The notes beneath the pieces are model-generated. The model saw nothing but the letters and a program-made list of their open reading frames with translations, was not told the origin of the DNA and made no database searches. A DNA stretch of 64,000 nt from Methyloversatilis discipulorum (lineage in GTDB: Bacteria > Pseudomonadota > Gammaproteobacteria > Burkholderiales > Rhodocyclaceae). The position numbers and the translations under genes were made by a program. Where the stretch lies: the NCBI RefSeq assembly GCF_000385375.1, contig NZ_ARVV01000001.1:2666001-2730000 (forward strand), written 5' to 3'. This document shows positions 36,650 through 46,989 of this stretch, piece by piece (position 1 is the stretch's first letter; the number at the start of each line of letters is the position of its first letter).

Positions 36650-39600
36650 ATGACCGTGCTTCGTAAAACCATGAAAATTCGACGAACCACCCTCCGATTG
36701 TTCACTTTCGCCTGCCTCTCTGTCGCAACAGCATTTGCTCACGCAGAGGACAGCATCGAAATAACCGCTCCGCTCCTGCTGACCGTCGGCCAGCCCCCGG
36801 TAACCATCGCCGCGCAATCAGCGTCCGGCCGCCCGGTTTCGCTCCGGACGCTCGATCCGGAAGTGTGTTTCATTGATGCCGATGGATTCCTGCACGCGCT
36901 TGTCAGCGCAGCGTGCCGGATCGAGGGCACCACAATCGACGATGAAGGCATACCCGCAGCGACGGCGGTTCGGCACGTCAGAGTTTCAGAGCGCATGGAG
37001 CTGGCACCTGTTTCGTACGGTCTGCCGCGCGGCTACGGTTTGCTTCCCGATGGATCACCCTATGTGCTGGTCCCGCGTAATTCAAGCAGCCAGCGTGAGC
37101 GCATGGAAGGCGATATCGCCTTCGTTCAGTTCTCTGCGTCCGGAGTCCATCAGCTCGCAATCGACAATGAAGGGCGTGTCCATGCATGGGGCAAGAATGT
37201 CTATGGCGCGGTAGGGGATGGCACAACGACTCTGAGAACAGAGCCAGTTCTGGTCACGCTACCCGATGACGAGCTGGCAATCCGGGTCGTTGCCGGTGCG
37301 ATCAACGTCTCGCCGCAATACGAATTCAGCTTCGCGATCGGGCAAAGCGGGCAGCTTTATACATGGGGCTTGAGTTCAGCCACGCGAGAGGGTTCGGGCT
37401 GGACTGCGGTCACTCGTCCCCGGGCTTTCCCTCTTCCAGGCAATCCACGCGTGGTCGACCTCGTCGCAAATCAGGCATATGCGCTCGCTCTCGACACGAA
37501 CGGGACCATCTACTGGTGGGCAACATCGTTGAGATATGCAGGCCCGGGAAGTACGCCCGCAGCGGTCACGGCGCCCGGCGGCGTACGGTTCAAACAGATG
37601 GCAGTGAGCGCCCAGTACCAATATGCGCTCAGCACCGATGGCTCAGTCTATCTGATCAATGGTTCTGGCTTTCAGGCCAAACACCAACCATTACCCGCGG
37701 TGGTTCAAGGTCGGGTGATTTCCATACACGCAGGCAAGGGCAGCGAAGTCTGCCTGATCGATGAAACCTACACGCTCCATTGCTTCGCATCGTTCTGGGA
37801 CGGCGCACTTTCGACGCCCCTATCCCTGCCCGGGGTCAGCGGTGTGGATATGGACACCAACGACGTTGTTGTTGCCATGATGCTCGATGGCGGTTTAAGC
37901 ACGCCGAGCGGGAGTAGCCCGCCCATAGCGCCTCTGAACGATCAGTTCGTATTCCGGGCACCGCTTGTCGGCCCGAATGGAACAACCGGCGGCGATAACG
38001 CGTATGCAAGCTACGAAGAAGCCGAGGACATTCAGGTTCGTTCCAATCTGGGGCGTACCGTTTGGTGGAGCTGGGTTGCCCCGGCCGACGGCCTGCTCGA
38101 TCTGAATCTGGACGGCAGCGATTTCGACACCCTGCTGACCGTATTCCAGGGCACGGATCTGGCCACATTGCGACCTGTCGCCGCCAACGGCGACGCAGGA
38201 GCCCGGAAAACAAGTCAGGTCACTTTTCCGGTGAGCGCCGGGATCGAGTATCAGATCCGCGTTGACGGGCAATCGCCTCAGCCGGCAAGCCGATACTTTC
38301 CTGATCCGCCGAACACCAGGGGTCGGATCCGTCTCGCATGGTCCCTGGATACGCGCTATCTGCAAAGGCTGATCGACGATCCGCCACCGCGGGTGATCGC
38401 TTCATTCTCACCGGGCGCCAGCATACCTCTGACCCTCAATCTGGATTCCGGCCTCATTCCGGTCGTCGTGAATGAATCACCCACCTTCTGCAACTGGTCA
38501 GCCGGCAGACTGTACTTCCTTCATGCCGGACGCTGCCGGCTATCGATTTCGCACCCTGGGGACACACACCACGCTCCACTTGTTCAGCAGATTGACGTCA
38601 CCACTGGTGTGCCTTTCGGAGGAGGCTGGCTACACAGCATAAAGGCATCGCTCGACAGACGATTGATGAGCTGGGGATTCGGTGAGACGGGCTCACTGGC
38701 TGACGGAACGCTGGCAAACCGGCGGCGCCCTGGTCCGGCGCGATCATTCAAAGGCGAGGCCGTACAGCTTTCAATCGGCATGCAACACACTCTCGTAGTG
38801 GACAGCGATGGAAAAGTTCATGCGTATGGCGTGAATTTTTCCAACGAATTAGGCGCGCCGCCAGACCCCGACCATGAAGTGATTGCCGGAGAACCAGCCT
38901 TCCCTGAGGGAGTCCGCATCCTTCAGACCGCCGCGGCGGGCGCCGTCAGCGCAGCACTTGGCGATGACGGAAACGTGTACGCATGGGGCCGACCGTGGGG
39001 ACAATCGCTGGGTACCGCGAGTACGCAAGGTTCGTGGATTCCCTCCCGGGTACTCCTTCCACCCGACGCGAACCCGGTTGCAGTGGCAGTGAGCGAGTCC
39101 TACACGCTTCTTCTCACTGCTGACGGCCGGGTCTTCGGCGTTGGCAATCTGGCCGGCAGGTATCCGACCATGGAAGAGACGCGGCCGCGGCAACTGTCCT
39201 TCCCTGAGGAAGTGCTCATTGAATCCATATCGGTCAGCGCGACTCACGCTTTGGCCGTAACGCGCACTGGCGAGCTGTTTGGCTGGGGAGCCACACGCTA
39301 TGGTGCCCTGGGGATCGCGGATGATGCTTTTCAGGAGACTCCAGTCAGAATCTCTCTGGCAGGAACCCCTCGGGTGGTCGCCGCCAGCGCCCACGGTGGA
39401 TTTTCGGCGATCTTGACCGCCGACGACAGACTTCTGGTTTCGGGCCCGGTCGGGCAGGTCGGTCGCACTATTGCATCATTCACTCCAGATGTGGGCTTTC
39501 GCGAGATTGCGCTGCCCTCAGGCGTCCAACCCGTTCAGTTGCCCCTGCACGGTTATAGCCATCTGCTCGTGATGGCCTCTGATGGGCAGTTGTATGGCTG

Positions 39601-41470
39601 GGGCGACAACGACTACGGTCAGTTGGGCCTTGGGGATCTGTCGAGGCGAGCAACGCCGGTACGTATTCCGGTCCCCCCGCATAACGACAAGCTGGTCGAC
39701 GCCATCAGCATTGCCGGTCCCGTCGGAATGGTGCCCAGTTCAAGTATGGATTCAAGCCGGGAAGAGGGAGAAAGTGACCACAATGTTCCGCTGCAGCGTG
39801 GCAGCAACTGGTGGTCCTACCGAACGAATGTTTCCAGAGACATGCTGTTCCAGGTTCTCGGCAGCAAAGGCACCCATGCGCTCGCCTTGTATGAGAAGGG
39901 AGCCTCCGGTCGCTTGACCCGGCGTGCGGTCAGTCAGATCGTCGACGGCGCTCTTCAACTCCATTGGTCGATGAGCGCCGATACGACCTACTTCATCGCA
40001 CTCACCGGCGAGGTCGCCGACAAGACTCAGGTCTGGTTGCAATGGCGTCCTTCCACGGCGGCATCGATGGTTGTCGGTGAAAGCGCCTCCCTCCTGCTTT
40101 CGCGCCCCAACCTGCCCCTCGGAACTGCCCTTGAACTCAATGTGCTGGCAGTGAACAGTCCGGCCATTGAAGCGGTAACGCTCTCTCCTGACATCTGCGC
40201 GGTCAGCAGCAGTCAGGTCATCGCCATACGCTCGGGTTTGTGCTCCATCGAAATCCTTGTGCAGGGTGATGCAAACGGGCCCCTGACCCTGCACCTGCCT
40301 GTCAGACCCATGCTGGCCCAGGGCCGTACTCATCAGATGCAAAGCGGGCAGGATGGATCCTTGCTGGGCTGGGGTTCGAACAACTTCGGTCAGATTGGCA
40401 CCGGCACAGTCGACGAGATCGTTTCGCCGGCGCAAGAGATTCGGTTCCCAGGAAATGCGCAGATCGTAGCGATTGCCGCATTTGGTGAACGCAGCGCAGC
40501 GATCGGTAACGACGGTCGGCTGTACACGTGGGGAGTCGCCTGGCCCATGACGCCTCTCCGCAGCATACGACCACCCACGCCCTCGCCGGAGTATTCCAGC
40601 CGCGTTGCAAGGTTCACTCAAGCGTTCGTAAGCGCTTTCAGCGCTGCGCGGCCGATTTCCATACGAAGCAGAGCAACTTTGCTGAACACGCCTTCCGGTA
40701 TGGCGCTGTCCGACGTAAAACTGGGTGGAAGTTTTGGTCTGGTCATGTCGTCTGACGGCGCGGTGCTGGTGTGGGGCGACAACAATCTGGGGCAGTTGGG
40801 AAATGGCTCGTTCGGCGGCGTGGCAGTAACCCCCCGAGCGCTTGAGCTTCCCCTCGATGATCGCGCCATCATGATCGCGCCAGGCCTAGATCATGGTCTG
40901 GCTGTCATGGCGTCGGGCAACGTTTACGCTTGGGGAGACAACCGCAACGGCCAGAGCGGAGGTTCCCCGACGTACGTAACAACGCCGTCCGCTATCTCCC
41001 TGCCCGGAGAAAAATCGGCAGTTCTCGCTGCGGCGGGCGATCAGCACAGTCTCGCCTTGCTCACCGACGGCCAGGTCCTTGCGTGGGGAAGCAACCGTCA
41101 CCAGCAACTGGGATACACGGACATCGAAAAGAGCAGCGAACCCCTGACCGTCTCATTCCCTGACGCCGCTCGGATCATCGACCTCGTCGCGGCAGCCAAT
41201 TACTCAGCGGCCTTGGATGCCGATGGCAAGGTGTACGTATGGGGCCAGCTTGCACTCGCCGACCGCCGCACAATCTTTGCTGATCATCGTCCGCGGCAGC
41301 TCGTGCTGCCAGCGGGAGCACGAGCGCTTGGAATGGTCGCAGGGCCGTATCGGCTCAACGTACTTGCGGATGACGGAAATCACTACGTGCTGGGTGGAGA
41401 TTCCGAATCCGACCCGCTCGTTCAGGCCATCAAGCTTCTGTCCGAGCAGGACCTGGCCGAGATTCACTGA
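36650..41470 (+). CDS. giant exported RCC1-repeat protein
   Basis: A 1606-residue protein with a signal peptide (cleavage after AHA, about residue 32). Three RCC1-type beta-propeller blocks are visible at about residues 155-420, 655-1010 and 1221-1600, each built of repeats like HAWGKNVYGAVGDGTT or YAWGDNRNGQSGG. Between the first two lies a domain (about 425-565) with NDQF, TVWWSWVAPADG and SDFDTLLTVFQG, typical of a calx-beta/PPC-like adhesive domain in bacterial surface proteins. A degenerate copy lies at about 1030-1135. There is no transmembrane anchor, and substrate or partner is unknown. Codon use is less GC-rich than neighbours and a transposase remnant is just upstream, so horizontal origin is plausible. 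An ATG seven codons later is an alternative start. Confidence 0.85.
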   Translation: MTVLRKTMKIRRTTLRLFTFACLSVATAFAHAEDSIEITAPLLLTVGQPPVTIAAQSASGRPVSLRTLDPEVCFIDADGFLHALVSAACRIEGTTIDDEGIPAATAVRHVRVSERMELAPVSYGLPRGYGLLPDGSPYVLVPRNSSSQRERMEGDIAFVQFSASGVHQLAIDNEGRVHAWGKNVYGAVGDGTTTLRTEPVLVTLPDDELAIRVVAGAINVSPQYEFSFAIGQSGQLYTWGLSSATREGSGWTAVTRPRAFPLPGNPRVVDLVANQAYALALDTNGTIYWWATSLRYAGPGSTPAAVTAPGGVRFKQMAVSAQYQYALSTDGSVYLINGSGFQAKHQPLPAVVQGRVISIHAGKGSEVCLIDETYTLHCFASFWDGALSTPLSLPGVSGVDMDTNDVVVAMMLDGGLSTPSGSSPPIAPLNDQFVFRAPLVGPNGTTGGDNAYASYEEAEDIQVRSNLGRTVWWSWVAPADGLLDLNLDGSDFDTLLTVFQGTDLATLRPVAANGDAGARKTSQVTFPVSAGIEYQIRVDGQSPQPASRYFPDPPNTRGRIRLAWSLDTRYLQRLIDDPPPRVIASFSPGASIPLTLNLDSGLIPVVVNESPTFCNWSAGRLYFLHAGRCRLSISHPGDTHHAPLVQQIDVTTGVPFGGGWLHSIKASLDRRLMSWGFGETGSLADGTLANRRRPGPARSFKGEAVQLSIGMQHTLVVDSDGKVHAYGVNFSNELGAPPDPDHEVIAGEPAFPEGVRILQTAAAGAVSAALGDDGNVYAWGRPWGQSLGTASTQGSWIPSRVLLPPDANPVAVAVSESYTLLLTADGRVFGVGNLAGRYPTMEETRPRQLSFPEEVLIESISVSATHALAVTRTGELFGWGATRYGALGIADDAFQETPVRISLAGTPRVVAASAHGGFSAILTADDRLLVSGPVGQVGRTIASFTPDVGFREIALPSGVQPVQLPLHGYSHLLVMASDGQLYGWGDNDYGQLGLGDLSRRATPVRIPVPPHNDKLVDAISIAGPVGMVPSSSMDSSREEGESDHNVPLQRGSNWWSYRTNVSRDMLFQVLGSKGTHALALYEKGASGRLTRRAVSQIVDGALQLHWSMSADTTYFIALTGEVADKTQVWLQWRPSTAASMVVGESASLLLSRPNLPLGTALELNVLAVNSPAIEAVTLSPDICAVSSSQVIAIRSGLCSIEILVQGDANGPLTLHLPVRPMLAQGRTHQMQSGQDGSLLGWGSNNFGQIGTGTVDEIVSPAQEIRFPGNAQIVAIAAFGERSAAIGNDGRLYTWGVAWPMTPLRSIRPPTPSPEYSSRVARFTQAFVSAFSAARPISIRSRATLLNTPSGMALSDVKLGGSFGLVMSSDGAVLVWGDNNLGQLGNGSFGGVAVTPRALELPLDDRAIMIAPGLDHGLAVMASGNVYAWGDNRNGQSGGSPTYVTTPSAISLPGEKSAVLAAAGDQHSLALLTDGQVLAWGSNRHQQLGYTDIEKSSEPLTVSFPDAARIIDLVAAANYSAALDADGKVYVWGQLALADRRTIFADHRPRQLVLPAGARALGMVAGPYRLNVLADDGNHYVLGGDSESDPLVQAIKLLSEQDLAEIH

Positions 41471-41654
41471 CAAGGCCATTTTGTCTGACGGACGGGAAAC
41501 CGTCCGAACGGAAACCGACTTCATCACCAAAATGAGAAGCCCGTTCAGAACCATCCGCGAGCCCTGAAACCCGGGTCCCGACGACGAGACGCGGCGGCTT
41601 GCCCCTTCCGCCATCCGCCGCGTCCCGCCATCGGGATCGGTGTGCCGCGACGCG

Positions 41655-42539
41655 CTAGCGTCGTCGCAGCGCCGGCGCTGAGCCGGTGTGATGCGAGCGC
41701 GCCGCAGCCCAAGCGGCGTGCATGATTCTTTCAAGCCGGACGGCGTCGACCGCCAGTGCGCGGAACACGATGCCGGCGGCGTTCGGCAGATGACTGGCGC
41801 CGGCCAGCGCTCCATCCACCTCGGGCAACGCCCGCAGCACCTCCAGCAATTCGGCATCGGCTGACCCACCCAGCAGCCACAGCGACCCGTGCATGCGCAG
41901 CCCGGCATTCGCGCCAGCGTTGCCGGACAGCCAGTTCTCGCCGTCTATGCACATGCGTTCCCGCGCCAGCAGCTGTCCGTTTCCGTCGCGCACCGTCACC
42001 GCCGCTTCGATACGCGCGAACGATCGTTGCCCGCCGTCGGGGTCGTGCGGCAGGAAGCTGTCGGCGACCACGACCACTGCGCCGTCCGCCAGTGTCACCT
42101 CGACGTCGCTCACCATGTGACTGCCCGGAAACAGGATGAGCGGCGCCGGCATGTATTCGAGCAATGCACCCGGCTGAGCGACCAGCTGCATGCGCTGCGT
42201 CGCCGATCCGCCCTGCATCGCATGCACGATGGTCGACGCCGGCGTCGCAACGTGAGCGCGTGCGCCCTGCCCCACCTCAATACGGCCGGCCAACCGCTCG
42301 TGCTCGAACAGGCCGCCGGACACCGACTGCAGATACACCACGCACAGATCCGGCGCCGAGCCGTCGACATGCAGCGCGCGGCCGACGTGCACCGGGTAGC
42401 CGACGTACTGGCGTCCGAGATAGCTGCGTCCGGTCGCGTCGCACGCAAAGGCGAGATCGACACAGGGCCGCACCTCGACCGGTGGCACGTGCTCTGCCAC
42501 TGGGCTCAGCGCATCGACAAGTGCCGGCTCAGCGATCAA
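41655..42539 (-). CDS. ureD: urease accessory protein UreD
   Basis: A chaperone that with UreF and UreG delivers nickel to apo-urease. The 294-residue protein has the UreD pattern [20 protein letters not shown] and the [18 protein letters not shown] segment. No ATG fits; the TTG at 42539, overlapping the ureG stop by 11 bases, gives the expected length. UreD is last in this operon, unlike the common ureD-first order. Confidence 0.9.
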   Translation of the reverse strand: MIAEPALVDALSPVAEHVPPVEVRPCVDLAFACDATGRSYLGRQYVGYPVHVGRALHVDGSAPDLCVVYLQSVSGGLFEHERLAGRIEVGQGARAHVATPASTIVHAMQGGSATQRMQLVAQPGALLEYMPAPLILFPGSHMVSDVEVTLADGAVVVVADSFLPHDPDGGQRSFARIEAAVTVRDGNGQLLARERMCIDGENWLSGNAGANAGLRMHGSLWLLGGSADAELLEVLRALPEVDGALAGASHLPNAAGIVFRALAVDAVRLERIMHAAWAAARSHHTGSAPALRRR

Positions 42540-43170
42540 ACAACACCTCCTGCGCGATGCGTTCGACCACTGCGTCGACGCCGTCGCCGCGCGCGCAGTT
42601 GGTCAGCAGCGTCGCCCGGCCGGCGCGCACCTCTTCTGCCTCGCCCACCATGCGCGGCAGATTCACATTCACGTGCGGTGCGAGGTCGACCTTGTTGATC
42701 ACCAGCAGGTCGCACTGCAGGACGCCCAGTCCGCGCTTGCGCGGAATGTCGTCGCCGCCGGCCACGTCGATCACGAACAGCCAGTAGTCGACCAGATCGA
42801 GCGAGAAGGACGATGCGAGGTTGTCACCGCCACTCTCGATCAGGATCAGTTCCAGGCCGGGGTAGGCGCGGTCCAGCTCGTCGGCCGCGGCGAGATTCAG
42901 CGTCGGGTCTTCGCGAATGGCGGTGTGCGGGCAGGCGCCGGTTTCCACCGCCAGCACGCGCTCGGGCGCGATCAGGCCGCTGCGGCGCACGCGCTCGGCG
43001 TCCTCGGCGGTGACCAGATCGTTGGTGATGACCGCGATGTCGGTGCCGCGCGCGATGAAGCGTGGAATGAGCTGTTCCAGCAGCGCGGTCTTGCCGGAGC
43101 CGACCGGGCCGCCGATGCCGACGCGGGCGGCGCCGCGCGGTCGTGCGTGGGAATTCAGTTGTGCGGACAT
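42529..43170 (-). CDS. ureG: urease accessory GTPase UreG
   Basis: A nickel-binding GTPase that powers metallocentre assembly. The 213-residue protein has P-loop [11 protein letters not shown] (about residues 20-30), the metal-binding Cys-Pro-His motif in [13 protein letters not shown], the ESGGDNLA switch and NKVD base-recognition motif. It lies four bases after ureC. Confidence 0.96.
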   Translation of the reverse strand: MSAQLNSHARPRGAARVGIGGPVGSGKTALLEQLIPRFIARGTDIAVITNDLVTAEDAERVRRSGLIAPERVLAVETGACPHTAIREDPTLNLAAADELDRAYPGLELILIESGGDNLASSFSLDLVDYWLFVIDVAGGDDIPRKRGLGVLQCDLLVINKVDLAPHVNVNLPRMVGEAEEVRAGRATLLTNCARGDGVDAVVERIAQEVLFDR

Positions 43171-43174
43171 GGCA

Positions 43175-44887
43175 TCACCTCAGCATGTAAAGACGGTTCA
43201 ATGGCACGCGGTCGACCGGCGGGCAGCTGATGACGCGGCCGTCGACACTCACTTCGAAGGTCTGCGGATTGACCGTGATGTTCGGGCAGGCGGCATTGCG
43301 CACCATGTCGGACTTCTGCAGCGTGCGCGTGCCCTTGCAGGGCAGCAGCGCCTTGCGTATGTCGAGCCGGCCGTTGAGGTCGCTGTCGAGCGAGGCGGCG
43401 CAGACGAAGTTGGCCGACAGGCCCTGCGGTGCGCGACCGAAGGCGCCCCATTGCGGGCGCATGATGAGCGGCTCGCAGGTCATCAGCGACGCCGCCGAAT
43501 CGCCCATCGCGCCGTAGGCGATGAAGCCGCCCTTGACCACGATTTCCGGCTTGATGCCGAAGAAGGCGGGCCGCCACAGCACGATGTCGGCGAGCTTGCC
43601 CGGCTCCAGCGAACCGACGTGGTGATCGACGCCAAACGATCGCGCGGCATTGATCGTGTACTTGGCGATGTAGCGCAGGATGCGTTCGTTGTCGGCGCTG
43701 CGCGTGGTTTCTTCGGGCAGGCGGCCGAACTGGTCCTTCATCTTGCTGGCCAGTTGCCAGGTGCGGCAGATCACTTCGTTGATGCGCCCCATGCCCTGGC
43801 TGTCCGAGCCCAGCATCGAGATCGCGCCCATGTCATGCAGCACGTCCTCGGCGGCGATGGTCTGCGCGCGGATGCGGCTTTCGGCGAAGGCCACGTCCTC
43901 CGGCACCGCCGGATTCAGGTGGTGGCACACCATGATCATGTCCAGGTGCTCGTCGAAGGTGTTCACCGTGTAGGGGTTGGTCGGATTGGTCGACGACGGC
44001 AGGCAGTGCTGCAGCCCGGCCACGCAGATCACGTCCGGCGCGTGTCCACCGCCCGCACCTTCGGTGTGATACATGTGGATGGTGCGGCCCTTGGTCGCCG
44101 CCAGCGTGTCTTCGAGGAAGCCGGATTCGTTCAGCGTGTCGGTGTGCAGCTGCACCTGGAAATCCAGGTCGTCGGCCACCGACAGGCAGGTGTCTATGGT
44201 TGCCGGCGTGGCGCCCCAGTCCTCGTGGATCTTCAGTCCGATGCAGCCGGCCTTCATCTGTTCGACCAGCGATTCAGGGCGCGACGAGTTGCCGCGACCG
44301 AGGAAGCCGAAGTTCATCGGCCACTGTTCGGACGCCTGCAGCATGCGACCGACATTCCAGGCGCCGCCGCAGTCGATGCCCACGGTGATCGGGCCGAGCG
44401 AGCCGCCGAACATCGTCGTGATGCCCGAGGCCAGCGCGTGCTCGACCAGTTGCGCCGAATCGAAATGCACATGCACGTCGAGGCCGCCGGCGGTGGCGAT
44501 CAGGCCCTCGCCGTCGCGCACCGTGGTTGCGTTGCCGACCAGAAGTTTCGGATGCACGCCATCCATCACGTGCGGATTGCCGGCCTTGCCGATGGCGACG
44601 ATGCGGCCGTCCTTGATGCCGATGTCGCCCTTGACGATGCCGGCCACCGCGTCGATGACGACGACGTTGCTGATCAGCATGTCGAGCGCGCCCCGGTCGG
44701 ACGTGAGTCCGCCCATCATGCCGAGACCGTCGCGCAGCGTCTTGCCGCCGCCGTGCAGGCACTCGTCACCGGGCGTCGAGAAGTCGTGCTCGATCTCGGC
44801 CAGCAGCGAGGTGTCGCCCAGGCGCACCATGTCGCCTTTGGTCGGTCCGTACATCGCCGCGTAGTCGCGGCGGGTGAGCCATGTCAT
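43175..44887 (-). CDS. ureC: urease alpha (catalytic) subunit
   Basis: It hydrolyses urea to ammonia and carbamate. The 570-residue protein has the nickel ligands HVHFD (His139, His141), the carbamylated Lys219 in [12 protein letters not shown], the catalytic His in VCHHLNP and the Asp ligand region later in the chain. The start [19 protein letters not shown] is conserved. It is preceded by the fused gamma-beta gene and followed by ureG. Confidence 0.97.
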   Translation of the reverse strand: MTWLTRRDYAAMYGPTKGDMVRLGDTSLLAEIEHDFSTPGDECLHGGGKTLRDGLGMMGGLTSDRGALDMLISNVVVIDAVAGIVKGDIGIKDGRIVAIGKAGNPHVMDGVHPKLLVGNATTVRDGEGLIATAGGLDVHVHFDSAQLVEHALASGITTMFGGSLGPITVGIDCGGAWNVGRMLQASEQWPMNFGFLGRGNSSRPESLVEQMKAGCIGLKIHEDWGATPATIDTCLSVADDLDFQVQLHTDTLNESGFLEDTLAATKGRTIHMYHTEGAGGGHAPDVICVAGLQHCLPSSTNPTNPYTVNTFDEHLDMIMVCHHLNPAVPEDVAFAESRIRAQTIAAEDVLHDMGAISMLGSDSQGMGRINEVICRTWQLASKMKDQFGRLPEETTRSADNERILRYIAKYTINAARSFGVDHHVGSLEPGKLADIVLWRPAFFGIKPEIVVKGGFIAYGAMGDSAASLMTCEPLIMRPQWGAFGRAPQGLSANFVCAASLDSDLNGRLDIRKALLPCKGTRTLQKSDMVRNAACPNITVNPQTFEVSVDGRVISCPPVDRVPLNRLYMLR

Positions 44888-44918
44888 GTCATGTTCTCCC
44901 TGTTGTCGATGACAGCGC

Positions 44919-45623
44919 TCAGGCGCCGCGGAAGCCGGCCTGACGCGCCCGCACCAGCGCGTCCGGCAGGCCGGCGGCATCACCGGTCGGGCCTTCGGCC
45001 AGGCGGTTCAGGCCGAACACCTCGCCGCTGCCGCCGAAAGCCACCAGCGTCACTTCCTTGTCCTCGCCCGGCTCGAAGCGCACTGCGGTGCCGGCAGCGA
45101 TGTCCAGGTGCATGCCCCAGGCCTGGGCGCGATCGAATTCGAGCGCGCGGTTCACCTCGAAGAAGTGGAAATGGCTGCCCACCTGTATCGGCCGGTCGCC
45201 GGTGTTCAGCGCGCGCAGCGTGGCGCGGCGACGACCGGCGTTCAATTCCATCTTCCCGTCGGCCGGGATGATTTCGCCCGGCGTGCGCGCCGGCGGTGAT
45301 TCGGCCGGCGCGTTCGCGCCCGGACGTATCGGGTCATGCACGGTTACCAGCTTGGTGCCGTCGGGAAAGCTGGCTTCGACCTGGATCATCGGCATCAGCG
45401 CCGCGACGCCGGGCAGCACGTCGTCGCTGGTGAGGATCTGCGAGCCAAAGCCGATCAGTTCCGCCACCGTGCGACCGTCGCGCGCGCCTTCGAGAATGTC
45501 GTCGACGATGATCGCGATCGCCTCCGGGCAGTTCAGTTTCAGGCCGCGCGCGCGGCGCCGGCGCGCCAGTTCGGCGGCGTTGAATAGGGTCAGTCTTTCA
45601 AGTTCGGTCGGTGTCAGCAGCAT
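44919..45623 (-). CDS. ureAB: urease gamma-beta fusion subunit
   Basis: A single 234-residue chain carries urease gamma (residues 1 to about 100, [21 protein letters not shown] through [21 protein letters not shown]) joined to urease beta (about 110-234, [18 protein letters not shown]...[10 protein letters not shown]). In most bacteria these are separate ureA and ureB genes; fused forms are known, e.g. Helicobacter UreA. The linker is Pro/Ala-rich. No internal stop or ribosome-binding site splits it. Symbol ureAB is descriptive. Confidence 0.93.
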   Translation of the reverse strand: MLLTPTELERLTLFNAAELARRRRARGLKLNCPEAIAIIVDDILEGARDGRTVAELIGFGSQILTSDDVLPGVAALMPMIQVEASFPDGTKLVTVHDPIRPGANAPAESPPARTPGEIIPADGKMELNAGRRRATLRALNTGDRPIQVGSHFHFFEVNRALEFDRAQAWGMHLDIAAGTAVRFEPGEDKEVTLVAFGGSGEVFGLNRLAEGPTGDAAGLPDALVRARQAGFRGA

Positions 45624-45658
45624 GGGGTGCCTCCTCTGTTCTGCATGTCAGTCAGCAC

Positions 45659-46402
45659 TCAGTTCGCGAACAGCCGGGCATTGCGCGGCTCGTGGCGCAT
45701 GGCGGCGATGTCGAGCGCCGGTGCGCCGTTCCACAGTTCGTCGGTCGAGGGCGGCGTCGTGTCGATGACGCGCGCGATCAGCGGCCGCGTGCGCGCCAAC
45801 AGGCGCTGACCTTCGGTGTGACCGATCAGACCCATGCGCAGCGCGGCGCCGACCACCGTGGTGCACAGGCCGCTGGCCGCCATCGCGTCGCAGCCGGAGG
45901 CCGACAGCCCGTAGGCGCCCCACACCAGGCCCTGCACCACCGGCAGATGCCCGGGCAGACCTGCGGCGCGCACCTGGTCGAGATAGACCTGGGCGATGCC
46001 GAGACCGAGATCGGCGTGCACGCGAAGCTGCGTGAAGCCGAGCCGACGGCTCGCGTCGCGCCAGCCGCGCACAAGGTTCATCGCCTCGCACAGGCGGTCC
46101 AGTTCGGTCGCCTCGGCCAGTGCGGCCGCGCCACGCTGCGACCAGGCGGAGCGCGCCGCCTGCATCAGCGGCCGGTCGAATCCGGCCCAGCGCTGTTCGA
46201 TGTGGCTGCACAGCAGCTCGAACACCTGTTCGGCGCCGCCAACCTTGCCGTCGAGCTTCAGCGACTCCAGGCCCCACGAGAACGAGGTGGCGCCGCTGGG
46301 AAAGAAGCTGTCGGCGAACTGCAGCATGCCGAGCATGCCGATCGCGTCGCCGCCGCCATCGTCGGGCGACGGAATGTGAAAAGGCGCGTGCGGTGCGTTC
46401 AT
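45659..46402 (-). CDS. ureF: urease accessory protein UreF
   Basis: A UreG-activating chaperone in nickel insertion. The 247-residue all-helical protein has the family's GMLQFADSFFPSGATSFSWGLE start of the core and the C-terminal LFAN. An alternative ATG lies four codons upstream at 46414 and would overlap ureE. It sits two bases after ureE. Confidence 0.9.
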   Translation of the reverse strand: MNAPHAPFHIPSPDDGGGDAIGMLGMLQFADSFFPSGATSFSWGLESLKLDGKVGGAEQVFELLCSHIEQRWAGFDRPLMQAARSAWSQRGAAALAEATELDRLCEAMNLVRGWRDASRRLGFTQLRVHADLGLGIAQVYLDQVRAAGLPGHLPVVQGLVWGAYGLSASGCDAMAASGLCTTVVGAALRMGLIGHTEGQRLLARTRPLIARVIDTTPPSTDELWNGAPALDIAAMRHEPRNARLFAN

Positions 46403-46403
46403 G

Positions 46404-46895
46404 TCAGTGCGCATGGGGAACGGCGAGATAGCGTGTTCCGCCCTGCGCCGGCGCATCGAGCACGATCGCGTCGCCGCGCGTCAGCAGATGCGTCATGCGC
46501 TTCAGATAGCCCTCGCGCGGGCCTTCGAGCGCGATCCACAGGCAGTCTGCTTCGAAGCGCACCTTCCAGTGCATATTGCCGGCGAAGTAGCCGATCTCCA
46601 GCGCGCCGGCCGTGTGGGCGGCGCGCAGCACCAGCCACTGCGGCTCGTCGAGCATCACCAGCACGGCGCGCCCCGGTTCGAGCAGCAGCACGGAGCCGTT
46701 CTCGAGCTGTGCGCCGCGGTCCAGCATCAGCGCCAGTTCGGTGCCACGGTCGGTCACCAGGCGCTGACGGCGGCGGGCCAGGTCGTTGCGCGACAGGCGC
46801 ACGCGCTCGACGCCGCCGTCGTGTTCGATGTGATGCAGCCGGTCGGCAATGTCCGGGTCGGACGCATTGCCGACGATGTCTGTCAGTCTGAGCAT
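46404..46895 (-). CDS. ureE: urease nickel-donor metallochaperone UreE
   Basis: It carries nickel to the UreDFG complex. The 163-residue protein has the N-terminal peptide-binding domain with LSRNDLARRRQRLVTDRGTE and the metal-binding domain with the conserved His in GNMHWKVRF. The C-terminus is short and only weakly His-rich (VPHAH). It follows urtA by 94 bases and begins the ureE-F-AB-C-G-D run. Confidence 0.92.
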   Translation of the reverse strand: MLRLTDIVGNASDPDIADRLHHIEHDGGVERVRLSRNDLARRRQRLVTDRGTELALMLDRGAQLENGSVLLLEPGRAVLVMLDEPQWLVLRAAHTAGALEIGYFAGNMHWKVRFEADCLWIALEGPREGYLKRMTHLLTRGDAIVLDAPAQGGTRYLAVPHAH

Positions 46896-46989
46896 TGTTC
46901 GGTCTCTTCCTTGCGGTCGGGTCCGGGCTGTCCCGCAGATGTCACGGGACAGCCACCAGCAGCGCAGCCGCCCGCGGGCGGCATGCGGC

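Noticed and set aside
41489..41506. Hairpin with GAAA loop after the RCC1 gene as intrinsic terminator
   Set aside because: Only a 7-bp stem and no U tract on either strand; it may be a mere palindrome.
42917..45271. A 784-codon plus-strand open frame opposite ureC
   Set aside because: Shadow of ureC and ureAB; no recognisable domain.
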